64,000 nucleotides of DNA, from the NCBI RefSeq assembly GCF_004912135.1, contig NZ_STGU01000002.1, positions 124,001-188,000 on the forward strand, in the 5' to 3' direction. Under the pieces are notes generated by a model, which made no database searches, had not been told where the DNA came from, and saw only the letters and a list, made by a program, of their open reading frames with translations. Source of the stretch: Rhizobium rosettiformans W3. GTDB taxonomy: Bacteria > Pseudomonadota > Alphaproteobacteria > Rhizobiales > Rhizobiaceae. This document shows positions 1 to 7,547 of this stretch, piece after piece (the first letter of the stretch is position 1; each line of letters opens with the position of its first letter). The translations under genes and the position numbers were made by a program.

Positions 1-143
1 CGTCCCGTCGGGCTGCGTTCGGCCGGCTCGATTCCATAACGCCGTTCCCAGGCATGAAGCAGGAGTTTTGGAACCCCGCTCGTGGTGAGCGCCTCGGCGA
101 GGCCGATCAGCGCTTCCCCCTTGTCCTGCCGTTTTCGATGCAT
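1..143 (-). CDS. MerR-family transcriptional regulator, N-terminal fragment (cut by window edge)
   Basis: Only the first 47 codons lie in the window; the gene runs off the left edge. Reading from the ATG at 143 the peptide contains the hallmark MerR helix-turn-helix/wing segment LLLHAWERRYGIEP (about residues 28-41), followed by a basic turn. MerR proteins bind a palindrome between the promoter elements and activate by DNA distortion. The effector domain is outside the window, so the ligand cannot be told. A small dyad lies just upstream of the start, where an autoregulatory operator would sit. The gene is divergent from nothing visible and lies downstream of the cysN terminator. Confidence 0.7.
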   Translation of the reverse strand, partial: MHRKRQDKGEALIGLAEALTTSGVPKLLLHAWERRYGIEPAERSPTG

Positions 144-148
144 GCTAG

Positions 149-165
149 CTCCGGTTCGTACGGAG
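149..165. promoter_or_regulatory. Candidate autoregulatory dyad of the MerR gene
   Basis: CTCCG-N7-CGGAG, a 5-bp inverted repeat 6 bases upstream of the MerR start. On the minus strand a TAATAT-like -10 hexamer lies just upstream of it. The arms resemble the CTCCG/CGGAG arms of known MerR operators, but they are short and the assignment is inference. Confidence 0.3.
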
Positions 166-220
166 TATATTAGCCAATCATTCCAAAATGGAAAGCTGCC
201 GAAGGCATGCCCTCGGATGC

Positions 221-252
221 AAACGAAACGGCCCGCGCGAGGCGGACCGTTT
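221..252 (-). terminator. Rho-independent terminator of cysN
   Basis: Read on the minus strand, AAACGG and CCGTTT form the base of a GC-rich hairpin that starts about 20 bases after the cysN stop and is followed by TTTCGTTT. It ends the cysHDN transcript before the MerR gene. Confidence 0.6.
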
Positions 253-273
253 GCGGGATGCTTAAAAGGCGGC

Positions 274-1752
274 TCAGCCGTCGATGTCGTCGAGAAGCTG
301 CCGTGCGGCACTGGTGGTGACCCGGCGGGTCTCGACCTCGTCCCGCCGGCTTGCCAGCAGTTCGGTGGCCAGAAGCTGTTCTGCAAGATCAGCCGGCAGC
401 GAAAGAATGACCCGGCCTTCATGCGCATTCAGCCCGCCGAGCTCCGTCCGCTTGGCCGTGATCATGCCGCCGGCCACCGTGTTGTTGGTGTCGGGGTCGA
501 TCAGGATGAAGGCGCCGGTGCCGCGGTTCAATTCGTAAGGATCGAATATCGCCGTCTCGTCGAAAGACAGATGCACCTTGCCGATAGCGTTCATCTGCAG
601 CATCTCGGCTGCCTGCCACTTGCCGGACTTGAGATCGAGCTGCTGCACCGGCTGCACCTGCACGCGCTGGCGACGCGAGCCGGCCTTCAGCCAGTAGCGC
701 TTGCCTGGCACGATACCGTCAGGCTGCAGCGCAACGAGCTGCGCGTCGAAGGCAAGGCCCGTCTGCGGCTGGGCATCGAGCGAGACGATCATGTCGCCGC
801 GCGCCACGTCCACCTGGCGGTCGAGCACCAGCGTGATCGCGTCACCCGCGACGGCGGCGTTGCGCACGAGGTCGAAGGTCACGATCTGCTTGACGTTCGC
901 CACCTGACCGGATGGCAGGATGGCGACGCTGTCGCCGGGCTTCACCGCACCGCCGGCAACCGTGCCCTGATAGCCGCGGAAGCTTTCGCCTGGACGCGAG
1001 ACGCGCTGCACGGGCAGGCGGAAACCGGTCGACTGGCCGGAGCGCAGGGTGGCGAGCTCCAGCGTCTCGACCAGCGTCGGGCCCTCATACCACGGGATCA
1101 CCGCGCGGGCGGAATAGACGACGTTTTCGCCCTTCAGCGCCGACATCGGGATCGCGGTCACCTGGCGCACGCCAAGCGTGAGCGCGAGTGCCTTGAACTC
1201 GGTGCTGATCTGATCGAACACGGCCTTGTCGTAAGAAACGAGGTCGAACTTGTTGACCGCCAGCACGAACTGCTTGATGCCCATCAGCGAAGCGATGGTG
1301 GCATGGCGGCGGGTCTGTTCCAAAAGGCCGGCGCGCGCATCGACGAGCAGGACCGCGAGATCCGCCGTCGAGGCGCCGGTCGCCATGTTGCGGGTATATT
1401 GCTCGTGGCCGGGCGTATCGGCAACGATGAAGGAGCGGCGGTCGGTGGCGAAATAGCGATAGGCGACATCGATCGTGATGCCCTGTTCGCGCTCGGCCTG
1501 CAATCCGTCGAGCAGCAGCGCGAAATCGGGCAGGCCGAGATCGTTCTGGCTTCCGGAGTCACGCTTCAGGCTGGCGGCCTGGTCTTCCTTGACGGCCTTG
1601 GTGTCCCACAGCAGACGACCGATCAGCGTCGACTTCCCATCATCGACGGAGCCGCAGGTGATGAGACGCAGCGGACGCGAGTCGCGGATGACGGGTGCGG
1701 TGTCGGTATGCGGAGCCTCGGAAACGAGGGCGGTGCTGGCAGCTGCGGTCAT
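274..1752 (-). CDS. cysN: Sulfate adenylyltransferase subunit 1 (GTPase subunit)
   Basis: CysN is the GTP-hydrolysing subunit that drives formation of adenylyl sulfate (APS) from sulfate and ATP by CysD. The 492-residue protein shows the translation-factor GTPase motifs in order: P-loop GSVDDGKST (34-42), GIT switch (91-93), DTPGH (112-116) and NKFD (167-170), followed by EF-Tu-like beta-barrel domains. Length matches stand-alone CysN (about 475 residues in E. coli); there is no C-terminal APS kinase as in NodQ/CysNC fusions. That fits the APS-reductase type CysH in the same operon, which needs no PAPS. It starts 1 base after the cysD stop, so it is translationally linked to cysD. Confidence 0.96.
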   Translation of the reverse strand: MTAAASTALVSEAPHTDTAPVIRDSRPLRLITCGSVDDGKSTLIGRLLWDTKAVKEDQAASLKRDSGSQNDLGLPDFALLLDGLQAEREQGITIDVAYRYFATDRRSFIVADTPGHEQYTRNMATGASTADLAVLLVDARAGLLEQTRRHATIASLMGIKQFVLAVNKFDLVSYDKAVFDQISTEFKALALTLGVRQVTAIPMSALKGENVVYSARAVIPWYEGPTLVETLELATLRSGQSTGFRLPVQRVSRPGESFRGYQGTVAGGAVKPGDSVAILPSGQVANVKQIVTFDLVRNAAVAGDAITLVLDRQVDVARGDMIVSLDAQPQTGLAFDAQLVALQPDGIVPGKRYWLKAGSRRQRVQVQPVQQLDLKSGKWQAAEMLQMNAIGKVHLSFDETAIFDPYELNRGTGAFILIDPDTNNTVAGGMITAKRTELGGLNAHEGRVILSLPADLAEQLLATELLASRRDEVETRRVTTSAARQLLDDIDG

Positions 1753-1753
1753 C

Positions 1754-2710
1754 TCAGAAATATCCTTCGCGCTTCTTCTTTTCCATCGATCCGGCCTGGT
1801 CGCGGTCGATGGCGCGGCCCTGGCGTTCGGAGACGGTGGCGATTTCGAGTTCGGCGATCACCTCGTCGAGGGTGGTCGCATGGGAACGGATGCCGCCTGT
1901 CAGCGGCCAGCAGCCAAGCGTGCGGAAGCGCAGCATGCCTTCCTGGATCTGTTCGCCGGGCAGGGCCTCGAAACGCGGGTCTTCGGCCCACATCAGCATG
2001 CCGTCACGCTCCACATATTTCTGCTTCTTGGCATAATAGAGCGGCGGCAATTCGATGTTTTCGGCCTGGATGTAGCGCCAGATATCGACTTCGGTCCAGT
2101 TCGACAGCGGAAAGGCGCGCACGCTCTCGCCGCGGCGGATCATGCCGTTATAGATGTTCCAGAGTTCCGGGCGCTGGTTGCGCGGGTCCCATTTATGGTC
2201 GGGCGTGCGGAAGGAATAGATGCGCTCCTTCGCGCGGCTTGCTTCCTCGTCGCGGCGCGCGCCGCCGAAGGCTGCATCATACTTGCCGGCGTCGAGCGCC
2301 TGGCGCAGAGCCTCCGTCTTCATCACGTCGGTATGATAGGCCGAACCATGGGTGAAGGGGCCGATGCCTTCTTCCTTGCCGCGCGGATTGGTGTGCACGA
2401 TGAGGTCGAGATCGAACTTTTCCGCCGTCGCATCGCGAAACGCGATCATCTCGGGGAACTTCCAGCCGGTGTCGATGTGGAGCAGCGGGAAGGGCACGCG
2501 GCCGGGGAAGAAGGCCTTGCGCGCCAGGTGCAGCAGCACGGACGAATCCTTGCCGATCGAATAGAGCATGACCGGCTTCTCGAACTCGGCTGCCACTTCG
2601 CGGAAGATATAGATCGCCTCATTCTCGAGCGCCTTCAGATGCGGATCGAGCGGCGGCTTGGTCTGCGCGTCCCGCGAATGCGGATCGAATTCGGATGTGT
2701 GTACGTGCAT
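1754..2710 (-). CDS. cysD: Sulfate adenylyltransferase subunit 2 (ATP sulfurylase)
   Basis: CysD is the catalytic ATP sulfurylase subunit of assimilatory sulfate reduction and forms a complex with CysN. The 318-residue protein carries the PP-loop SIGKDSS (51-57) and the family-typical segment from [15 protein letters not shown] onward; the C-terminus ends REGYF as is usual for CysD. It lies between cysH and cysN, all on the minus strand. A RIME-like palindromic element occupies most of the 189-base gap to cysH and could alter mRNA stability between the two. Confidence 0.96.
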   Translation of the reverse strand: MHVHTSEFDPHSRDAQTKPPLDPHLKALENEAIYIFREVAAEFEKPVMLYSIGKDSSVLLHLARKAFFPGRVPFPLLHIDTGWKFPEMIAFRDATAEKFDLDLIVHTNPRGKEEGIGPFTHGSAYHTDVMKTEALRQALDAGKYDAAFGGARRDEEASRAKERIYSFRTPDHKWDPRNQRPELWNIYNGMIRRGESVRAFPLSNWTEVDIWRYIQAENIELPPLYYAKKQKYVERDGMLMWAEDPRFEALPGEQIQEGMLRFRTLGCWPLTGGIRSHATTLDEVIAELEIATVSERQGRAIDRDQAGSMEKKKREGYF

Positions 2711-2760
2711 GGTCTTCTTTTTCTTTCCCTGGGCTCTCGCCCTCTATCTTCGGTCGCTTT

Positions 2761-2878
2761 GCCCCTCATCCCCCTGCCGGGACCTTCTCCCCGCAGGCGG
2801 GGAGAAGGGGCAGAACGGTAACCGCGTTGCCCTTCTCCCCGTTCACGGGGAGAAGGTGGCGGCAGCCGGATGAGGGGC
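2761..2878. repeat. RIME-like palindromic intergenic element between cysH and cysD
   Basis: The outer ends are GCCCCTCAT and ATGAGGGGC in inverted orientation. Inside are two strong hairpins, CTTCTCCCCG...CGGGGAGAAG, once around a GCAGG-type loop and once around a TTCA-type loop. This nested architecture and the CCTTCTCCCC core match the Rhizobium-specific intergenic mosaic elements. No coding capacity. Transcribed as part of the operon it would form stable RNA hairpins. Confidence 0.8.
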
Positions 2879-2899
2879 AGCTACCTAAGCGAAATCAGT

Positions 2900-3649
2900 T
2901 CAAGCCGGCGTCGGCACCAGAGACGTCGCCGCCTCCGGCACGTGCAGGCCGCATTCGCGCTTCTCGTCATTCTCCCACCACCAGCGACCCGCGCGCTCCG
3001 GCTCGCCGGGCTTGATCGCCCGGGTGCAGGGCTCGCAGCCGATCGAGGGATAGCCGCGCTTATGCAGCGGGTTGGTCGGCACGCTCTCGGCCTCGACGTA
3101 AGTGTTGATGTCGTCGAGCGACCAGTCGGCCAGCGGGTTAACCTTGATGAGGCCGCGCTCGGCATCGTATTCGGCAAAGGGCGTGGCAGCGCGATTGCCA
3201 GACTGGGAGCGGCGCAAACCGGTGATCCAGAAGCGGGCGCCGGAAAGCGCCTCCGCCAGCGGGACCAGCTTGCGCACATGACAGCAGGCATGGCGGGCTT
3301 CGACGCTTTCATAAAAGCCGTTCAGGCCGTATTTCGAGGCATAGGCGTCGATATCGTCCTGCTTCGGGTAGAAGCGCTTGATCGCGATGCCGAAGCGCTC
3401 TTCCGTCTCGGCGATCAGATCGACCGTCTCCTTGAAGAGGCGGCCCGTCTCCAGGGTGAAGACATCGATTGGCAGGCCGGCAAGCCCGATCGCGGCCGTG
3501 ATCACCTGGTCTTCGATGCCCAGCGACGTCGTGAAGACGGCGCGGCCATCAAGACCGGCGACGATGCGCAGGCGCTCGGTGAGGTTTGCGGAGGCGAGTT
3601 GCTGGTCCAGTGCTCTGGCCAGATCTGCGGCGGTGGTGACAGTCATCAT
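2900..3649 (-). CDS. cysH: Adenylyl-sulfate (APS) reductase, assimilatory, 4Fe-4S type
   Basis: Reduces APS to sulfite with thioredoxin-type electron donors. From the ATG at 3649 (SD AGGGA 5 bases upstream) the protein has 249 residues. It carries both iron-sulfur cysteine pairs, CC at 122-123 (ACCHVRK) and C205/C208 (GCEPC), which mark APS reductases and are absent from PAPS-only enzymes, and the catalytic cysteine C233 in KRECGLH. So the operon uses APS directly and needs no CysC. The open frame extends to 3751, but that part is not homologous-looking and lacks an SD. First gene of cysH-cysD-cysN; divergent from an Rrf2 regulator. Confidence 0.93.
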   Translation of the reverse strand: MMTVTTAADLARALDQQLASANLTERLRIVAGLDGRAVFTTSLGIEDQVITAAIGLAGLPIDVFTLETGRLFKETVDLIAETEERFGIAIKRFYPKQDDIDAYASKYGLNGFYESVEARHACCHVRKLVPLAEALSGARFWITGLRRSQSGNRAATPFAEYDAERGLIKVNPLADWSLDDINTYVEAESVPTNPLHKRGYPSIGCEPCTRAIKPGEPERAGRWWWENDEKRECGLHVPEAATSLVPTPA

Positions 3650-3870
3650 GGAATCCCTGCTCAGTGGCGCCATTATCCGGCAAGAGCAGGGAAACGGACA
3701 GAAATCGACGTTCGCCCTGTCGCGGTCAAAGAGCAAATATCTCTCTTGCACGCGCGGATCGCGGCAATTCGTCCCCTGAGCGCTGAAATCACCCGTGGAA
3801 CCCGGCGGTAAATTGCGCTATGGCCTGAACCCAAGAATGTGGGGCCGTTTCTGGCGGACGTTGACGATCG

Positions 3871-4302
3871 ATGATCACACAGAAAGCCAAATATGCGCTG
3901 CGGGCGCTGACGCTTCTTGCCCGCGCCGAGCCGGGCGAGCCGATCCAGATCCCCGACATTGCCGATCAGCAGAAGATCCCGAAGAAATTCCTCGAGCAGA
4001 TCATGCTCGATTTGAAGCGCGGCGGCATGGTGGAAAGCCGACGGGGAAAGCAGGGCGGCTATCTCCTGCTCCGGCCGGCAAGCGAGATCACCTATGGCGA
4101 GGTCCTGCGGCTGATCGACGGTCCGGTGGCGCCGCTTCCCTGTCTCTCGCTCACGGCCTATCGCCGCTGCGAGGATTGCGACGGCGAGACGGATTGTGAG
4201 ATCCGTCGCGTCTTTGCCCGCGTTGCCGATGAGACCCGGGCCGTGCTGCTGACGACCAGCCTGGCGGATGCCGCGGCCGATGCGGGCGACGCGCCGCACT
4301 GA
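3871..4302 (+). CDS. Rrf2-family transcriptional regulator, probable regulator of cysHDN
   Basis: A 143-residue Rrf2 protein: N-terminal winged helix with the family core PKKFLEQIMLDLKRGGMVES (38-57) and RGKQGGYLL, then the dimerisation region. It has four cysteines, C91, C100, C103 and C109 (CLSLTAYRRCEDCDGETDC), placed where IscR/NsrR-type members bind an Fe-S cluster, so redox or cysteine-status sensing is plausible. It is divergent from cysH across about 220 bases. That region holds AAGAG-N9-CTCTT (3729-3747) as a possible operator. Rrf2 members such as CymR control sulfur metabolism; control of the neighbouring cys operon is inference. Confidence 0.85.
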   Translation: MITQKAKYALRALTLLARAEPGEPIQIPDIADQQKIPKKFLEQIMLDLKRGGMVESRRGKQGGYLLLRPASEITYGEVLRLIDGPVAPLPCLSLTAYRRCEDCDGETDCEIRRVFARVADETRAVLLTTSLADAAADAGDAPH

Positions 4303-4342
4303 GCGCCGATCGAGGCGATCCCATCACCTGAAATACGCGCAC

Positions 4343-4376
4343 AAAAAAAAGGCCCCGGGGCCGAAGCTCCGAGGCC
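4343..4376 (-). terminator. Terminator of the small secreted protein array
   Basis: On the minus strand GGCCTCGG pairs with CCGGGGCC (one G-U) and is followed by eight Ts. It lies 18 bases after the stop of the first array copy (4394) and converges with the Rrf2 gene. Confidence 0.75.
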
Positions 4377-4393
4377 CATCACGCACCCTTGGA

Positions 4394-4642
4394 TCAGGAA
4401 GCGTTGGAGATGGTGCGGTTGACGAGGGTCACCGACTTGTCGGCATTGACCTTGTAGACTTCGCGAACGTCACGGCCGTCACCGTTGGCAAAGGTGTGGA
4501 AGAAGGTCGAACCGGCCGGTGCCTTTTCCAGCTGAACATTGGCGTTGTCATAGGTGATCGAGCCCGGGATCGGTTCAACGGCTGCAAAAGCGGCCGAGCC
4601 GGCTGCGAGGGAGATGAGGGCTGCAGAGATGATGGTCTTCAT
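4394..4642 (-). CDS. Small secreted protein, array copy 1
   Basis: 82 residues. An N-terminal Sec signal peptide (MKTIISAALISLAAGSAAFA) is followed by a mature part of about 62 residues with PIPGSITYDNANVQLEKAP, AGSTFFHTF, VREVYKVNAD and LVNRTI. It differs from copy 3 at only three positions and from copy 2 at four. No cysteines, no membrane segment after the signal, no domain I recognise; it is probably periplasmic or secreted. Last gene of a minus-strand array of four, directly before a strong terminator. Function unknown. The near identity of copies 1-3 points to recent tandem duplication or gene conversion. Confidence 0.8.
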   Translation of the reverse strand: MKTIISAALISLAAGSAAFAAVEPIPGSITYDNANVQLEKAPAGSTFFHTFANGDGRDVREVYKVNADKSVTLVNRTISNAS

Positions 4643-4748
4643 GGTCTTGTTCCTTTCAAGGGTTGGGGTGGCGGCGGCCTGGTTGGGGGAAGGGGGAGAG
4701 GGGAACCGAGCCGGCCGCCGAAGGGTGCGTCCTTTAGAGGCGCGTTGA

Positions 4749-4997
4749 TTACGAAGCGTTGGAGACAGTGCGGTTGACGAGGGTCACCGTCTTGTCGGCG
4801 TTGACCTTGTAGACTTCGCGGACGTCACGGCCGTCACCGTTGGAGAAGGTGTGGAAGAAGGTCGAACCGGCAGGTGCCTTTTCCAGCTGGACGTTTGCGT
4901 TGTCATAGGTGATCGAGCCCGGGATCGGCTGAACGGCTGCAAAAGCGGCCGAGCCGGCTGCGAGGGAGATGAGGGCTGCAGAGATGATGGTCTTCAT
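4749..4997 (-). CDS. Small secreted protein, array copy 2
   Basis: 82 residues with the same signal peptide as copies 1 and 3. It differs from copy 3 only at I5/L5, DKT/DKS and NRTV/NRTI. The mature part again has PIPGSITYD, LEKAPAGSTFFHTF and GDGRDVREVYKVN. The 106-base spacer to copy 1 is GC-rich and differs from the copy 2-3 spacer, so the duplication unit appears to be the gene plus its SD rather than a longer repeat, or the spacers diverged faster. Unknown function. Confidence 0.8.
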   Translation of the reverse strand: MKTIISAALISLAAGSAAFAAVQPIPGSITYDNANVQLEKAPAGSTFFHTFSNGDGRDVREVYKVNADKTVTLVNRTVSNAS

Positions 4998-5113
4998 GGT
5001 CTTAATTCCTTGTGCGTTGTGTGTGGCGGCGGCTCGGGGCGGTGGAGAGGGGCCGAGCCTGCCGCTGGAGGTCTTCAGCGTCTTGGGAGGCGCGTTCGTT
5101 CAGGCGCTTCGGA

Positions 5114-5362
5114 TTAGGAAGCGTTGGAGATCGTGCGGTTGACCAGGGTCACCGACTTGTCGGCATTGACCTTGTAGACTTCGCGAACGTCACGGCCGTC
5201 ACCGTTGGAGAAGGTGTGGAAGAAGGTCGAACCGGCAGGTGCCTTTTCCAGCTGAACGTTTGCATTGTCATAGGTGATCGAGCCCGGGATCGGCTGGACG
5301 GCGGCAAAAGCGGCCGAACCGGCAGCAAGCGAGATGAGGGCTGCAGAGAGGATGGTCTTCAT
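5114..5362 (-). CDS. Small secreted protein, array copy 3
   Basis: 82 residues, nearly identical to copies 1 and 2 (three differences from each). Signal peptide 1-20, then the conserved PIPGSITYD / LEKAPAGSTFF / VYKVNADKS / LVNRTI blocks. Upstream, at 5425-5440, lies a 7-bp inverted repeat GGGTAGA-GT-TCTACCC that could be an operator for this and the following copies, or a weak terminator for copy 4. Unknown function. Confidence 0.8.
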   Translation of the reverse strand: MKTILSAALISLAAGSAAFAAVQPIPGSITYDNANVQLEKAPAGSTFFHTFSNGDGRDVREVYKVNADKSVTLVNRTISNAS

Positions 5363-5424
5363 GGTCGTATTCCTTATCTTGAATTGAGCAACACCGCATG
5401 TGTTCAGCTCATGATTGTGGATAT

Positions 5425-5440
5425 GGGTAGAGTTCTACCC
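5425..5440. promoter_or_regulatory. Palindrome between array copies 3 and 4
   Basis: GGGTAGA-GT-TCTACCC, 7-bp perfect arms with a 2-base centre. There is no T-run on either side, so an operator is more likely than a terminator. It lies 63 bases upstream of the copy 3 start and 24 bases beyond the copy 4 stop. Confidence 0.35.
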
Positions 5441-5463
5441 GGGATCTCAGATCGTCTGGCGCG

Positions 5464-5709
5464 TCAGTCGTTCGCTACGGAACGGGAAACGAGGGAGACG
5501 GTCCGGTCTGCGTTCACCTGATAGATCTCGTGGACTTCGGATCCATTGGCGTAGAAGGTATGGAAGAAGTTCGAACCGGCGGGAGCCTGTTCGAGCCTCG
5601 GCTGCGCACCGCCATAGGTGATGGAGCCCGGGATTGGCTCGATCGCGAAAGCGGCCGAAGCGGCTGCGATGGTGGTCAGGAGTGCTGCTGCGATGGTCTT
5701 CATTTGCAT
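5464..5709 (-). CDS. Small secreted protein, divergent array copy 4
   Basis: 81 residues, the most diverged member. The signal peptide is MKTIAAALLTTIAAASAAFA, preceded by MQ at the chosen ATG. The mature part keeps EPIPGSITYG, LEQAPAGSNFFHTF, EIYQVNAD and LVSRS, but GDGRDVRE is replaced by ANGSEVHE. First gene of the array on the minus strand, and the only one with the duplicated CGAAC/GTTCG operator upstream. It probably represents the ancestral member. Unknown function. Confidence 0.78.
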   Translation of the reverse strand: MQMKTIAAALLTTIAAASAAFAIEPIPGSITYGGAQPRLEQAPAGSNFFHTFYANGSEVHEIYQVNADRTVSLVSRSVAND

Positions 5710-5730
5710 GTACCTTTAGAACCTTGCGGA

Positions 5731-5820
5731 TCGAACTGCTTGGTTCGATGAGTTGTATTTGGCGCAGGATGATTGGGATTACAATACCCCTTTGCGCACA
5801 ATCGAACTGATTGGTTCGGT
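5731..5820. promoter_or_regulatory. Duplicated operator upstream of the small secreted protein array
   Basis: Two copies of the same element, at 5731-5750 and 5801-5820: TCGAACTG[C/A]TTGGTTCG[A/G]TG. Each has internal symmetry CGAAC-N6-GTTCG and their centres are exactly 70 bp apart, about seven helical turns, so a dimer on each could be bridged on one face of the DNA. The form is typical of TetR-type operators. No TetR gene is adjacent. The distance to the copy 4 start is 22 bases from the proximal copy. Confidence 0.55.
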
Positions 5821-6257
5821 GAAAGTACCCGGTATCACGGGAGGCACTTGAAATTATGATTGAATGAAAACAGCGGGTTAGGCTGTCTTTTTGCCGTCAT
5901 TTAACTATGACATACAACGATTATTTTTTATTTCTTTCCTTTTGTGACTGCTGTTTGAGGGCAGGAGGGGGTGGAAGAGGGCGCGGGGGAGGCCTGCTCT
6001 GGTCGCGCCGGGGCGCGAAACCGAAACGCTTCGCCACACAGTCTGCCCACCTCATCGCGACCCGCACCGCGGTCGAAGCGTTTCGCCGAAATCGCTCCTG
6101 ATGAAAAACTTCGGCCACTTCCCCGTCTCAAGGCAGAACGACCATCGCGTCGACCACCCGTGGCAGGGAAACGCTTTTGCGAACTTCTCACCCCGCGTTG
6201 ACTAAGATGACCTGTTCGGTAGTCTTAAATCGTTAACGCCAGAGAGGAGGCACAGAC
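5821..6257. other. Non-coding gap upstream of sbp, with a 12-bp perfect inverted repeat
   Basis: No convincing gene: the frames here have no SD and low-complexity products. It contains CGAAACGCTTCG at 6022-6033 and its exact reverse complement at 6074-6085, separated by 40 bases, which could form a long hairpin or a two-site operator. A TTGACT hexamer at 6198-6203 may be the -35 of the sulfate-binding protein gene, with the SD GAGGAGG at about 6245. Confidence 0.4.
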
Positions 6258-7274
6258 ATGACGTGCATTGGGAAAAATCTTGCGGCGTTTCTCGTCGGAT
6301 TGAGCCTGTCCACCGGCCTCGTGCTGCCGGCAGGGGCGGCGGAGCTCTTGAACGTCTCCTATGATCCGACCCGCGAATTCTATCAGGACTACAACGCAGC
6401 CTTTGCCAAACACTGGCAGCAGGAGACCGGTGAGACCGTCACCATCGACCAGTCCCATGGCGGCTCCGGCCGTCAGGCCCGCGCGGTCATGGAAGGTCTG
6501 GAGGCCGATGTCGTGACCCTTGCCCTGCAGAGCGACATCGACATCATCGCCGAGCGGGCGAAGCTACTCGCCCCGGACTGGCGCAACCGCCTGCCGAACA
6601 ATTCCTCGCCCTACACCTCGACCATCGTCTTCCTGGTGCGCAAGGGCAATCCCAAGGCCATCCAGGACTGGGGCGATCTGGTGAAGGGCGACGTGCAGAT
6701 CGTTACGCCCAACCCGAAGACCTCCGGCGGCGCTCGCTGGAACTATCTCGCCGCCTGGGCCTGGGCCAACAAGGAATTCGGCGGTGACCAGCAGCAGATC
6801 CGCGATTACATCGCCGAGATCTACCGCCGCGCTCCGGTGCTCGATACCAGCGCCCGCGGCGCGCTGACGAGCTTTGCCCAGCGCGAGATCGGCGACGTGC
6901 TGATCTCCTGGGAAAACGAGGCCTATCTCGCCGGCAAGGAATTCGGTGCCGACCAGTTCGACATCGTGACCCCGTCGCTGTCGATCCTTGCCGAACCGCC
7001 GGTCGCCGTCGTCGATGTCAATGTCGAGAAGAAGGGCACCCGCAAGGAGGCCGAGGCCTACCTCGACTACCTCTATTCGGCGGAAGGCCAGACCCTCGCG
7101 GCCAAGCACTTCTACCGTCCATCGCGCCCCGACCTCGTGCCGGCAGGCTCCGGTCCGGAATTGCCGAAGCTCGACCTCGTCACCATCGACGATCCGCTCT
7201 TCGGCGGCTGGGCCAAGGCGCAGCCCGAGCATTTCGGCGAAGGCGGCGTCTTCGACCAGATCTACCGCCCCTGA
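6258..7274 (+). CDS. sbp: Periplasmic sulfate-binding protein of an ABC transporter
   Basis: Captures sulfate or thiosulfate in the periplasm for the CysTWA importer. 338 residues: signal peptide to about A28 (LPAGAA), then the family motifs SYDPTREFY (34-42), [12 protein letters not shown], and [10 protein letters not shown], which form the sulfate pocket. A good SD (GAGGAGG) precedes the ATG. The gene stands alone: no cysT, cysW or cysA follows; instead a terminator and a SulP transporter come next. So the permease must be encoded elsewhere, or the protein acts as a spare binding subunit. It could equally be called cysP. Confidence 0.93.
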   Translation: MTCIGKNLAAFLVGLSLSTGLVLPAGAAELLNVSYDPTREFYQDYNAAFAKHWQQETGETVTIDQSHGGSGRQARAVMEGLEADVVTLALQSDIDIIAERAKLLAPDWRNRLPNNSSPYTSTIVFLVRKGNPKAIQDWGDLVKGDVQIVTPNPKTSGGARWNYLAAWAWANKEFGGDQQQIRDYIAEIYRRAPVLDTSARGALTSFAQREIGDVLISWENEAYLAGKEFGADQFDIVTPSLSILAEPPVAVVDVNVEKKGTRKEAEAYLDYLYSAEGQTLAAKHFYRPSRPDLVPAGSGPELPKLDLVTIDDPLFGGWAKAQPEHFGEGGVFDQIYRP

Positions 7275-7295
7275 TGGGCGGCTCCTCCCGAGAGA

Positions 7296-7331
7296 AGAAG
7301 GCGGCTCGCCAAGGGCCGCCTTCTTTGCTTT
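7296..7331 (+). terminator. Terminator of sbp
   Basis: AGAAGGCGGC (7296-7305) and GCCGCCTTCT (7315-7324) form a perfect 10-bp stem with a 9-base loop, followed by TTGCTTTT. It starts 21 bases after the sbp stop. Confidence 0.9.
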
Positions 7332-7407
7332 TGGCCGCAGAGGGAAGTGCAGCGCGCGGGCCTGTGGCCTTCCCGGTGTTGCCCTGCAGCAGGCTTTCGG
7401 CTAAACG

Positions 7408-7448
7408 AGAGCCATCCACAAGGACCCGGTGAAACTCCGGGTGGCTCT
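7408..7448 (+). promoter_or_regulatory. Structured RNA leader upstream of SulP (three-way junction, sul1-like candidate)
   Basis: Closing stem AGAGCC (7408-7413) with GGCTCT (7443-7448). Inside it are a small hairpin TCC-ACAA-GGA (7415-7424) with a tetraloop and a second hairpin CCCGG (7425-7429) with CCGGG (7437-7441) around TGAAACT. The two inner hairpins stack head to tail with no unpaired bases between them. It lies after the sbp terminator and 99 bases before the SulP start, so it belongs to the SulP transcript. There is no T-run, so it is not a plain terminator. I recall an alphaproteobacterial RNA motif (sul1) upstream of sulfate transporters; that match is from memory and unverified. 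Confidence 0.5.
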
Positions 7449-7547
7449 TCTGGCCGCCGATCCGTCAGACAACACAGCAACGCAACCATCCTCTTTTCCT
7501 GGCCCGAGACCCGCTCGGACCGTTGCAACAACTGTGAAAAATCAACA

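Noticed and set aside
82..2355. Very long open frame antisense to cysN and cysD
   Set aside because: Shadow of GC-rich genes; product is low complexity (R/H/D/Q-rich) with no recognisable motif, and the opposite strand has certain genes.
2761..2878. Insertion sequence ends
   Set aside because: Inverted repeats without transposase or target duplication; it fits the RIME class.
4394..5362. Possible CRISPR-like repetition
   Set aside because: The repeat units are whole protein genes with signal peptides, not short repeats with spacers.
5425..5440. Terminator of small secreted protein copy 4
   Set aside because: The palindrome has a 2-base centre, too tight for an RNA loop, and no T-run follows; listed as a possible operator instead.
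5907..6191. Short ORFs on both strands in the gap upstream of sbp
   Set aside because: No SD, low-complexity R/P/G-rich products and overlap with each other.
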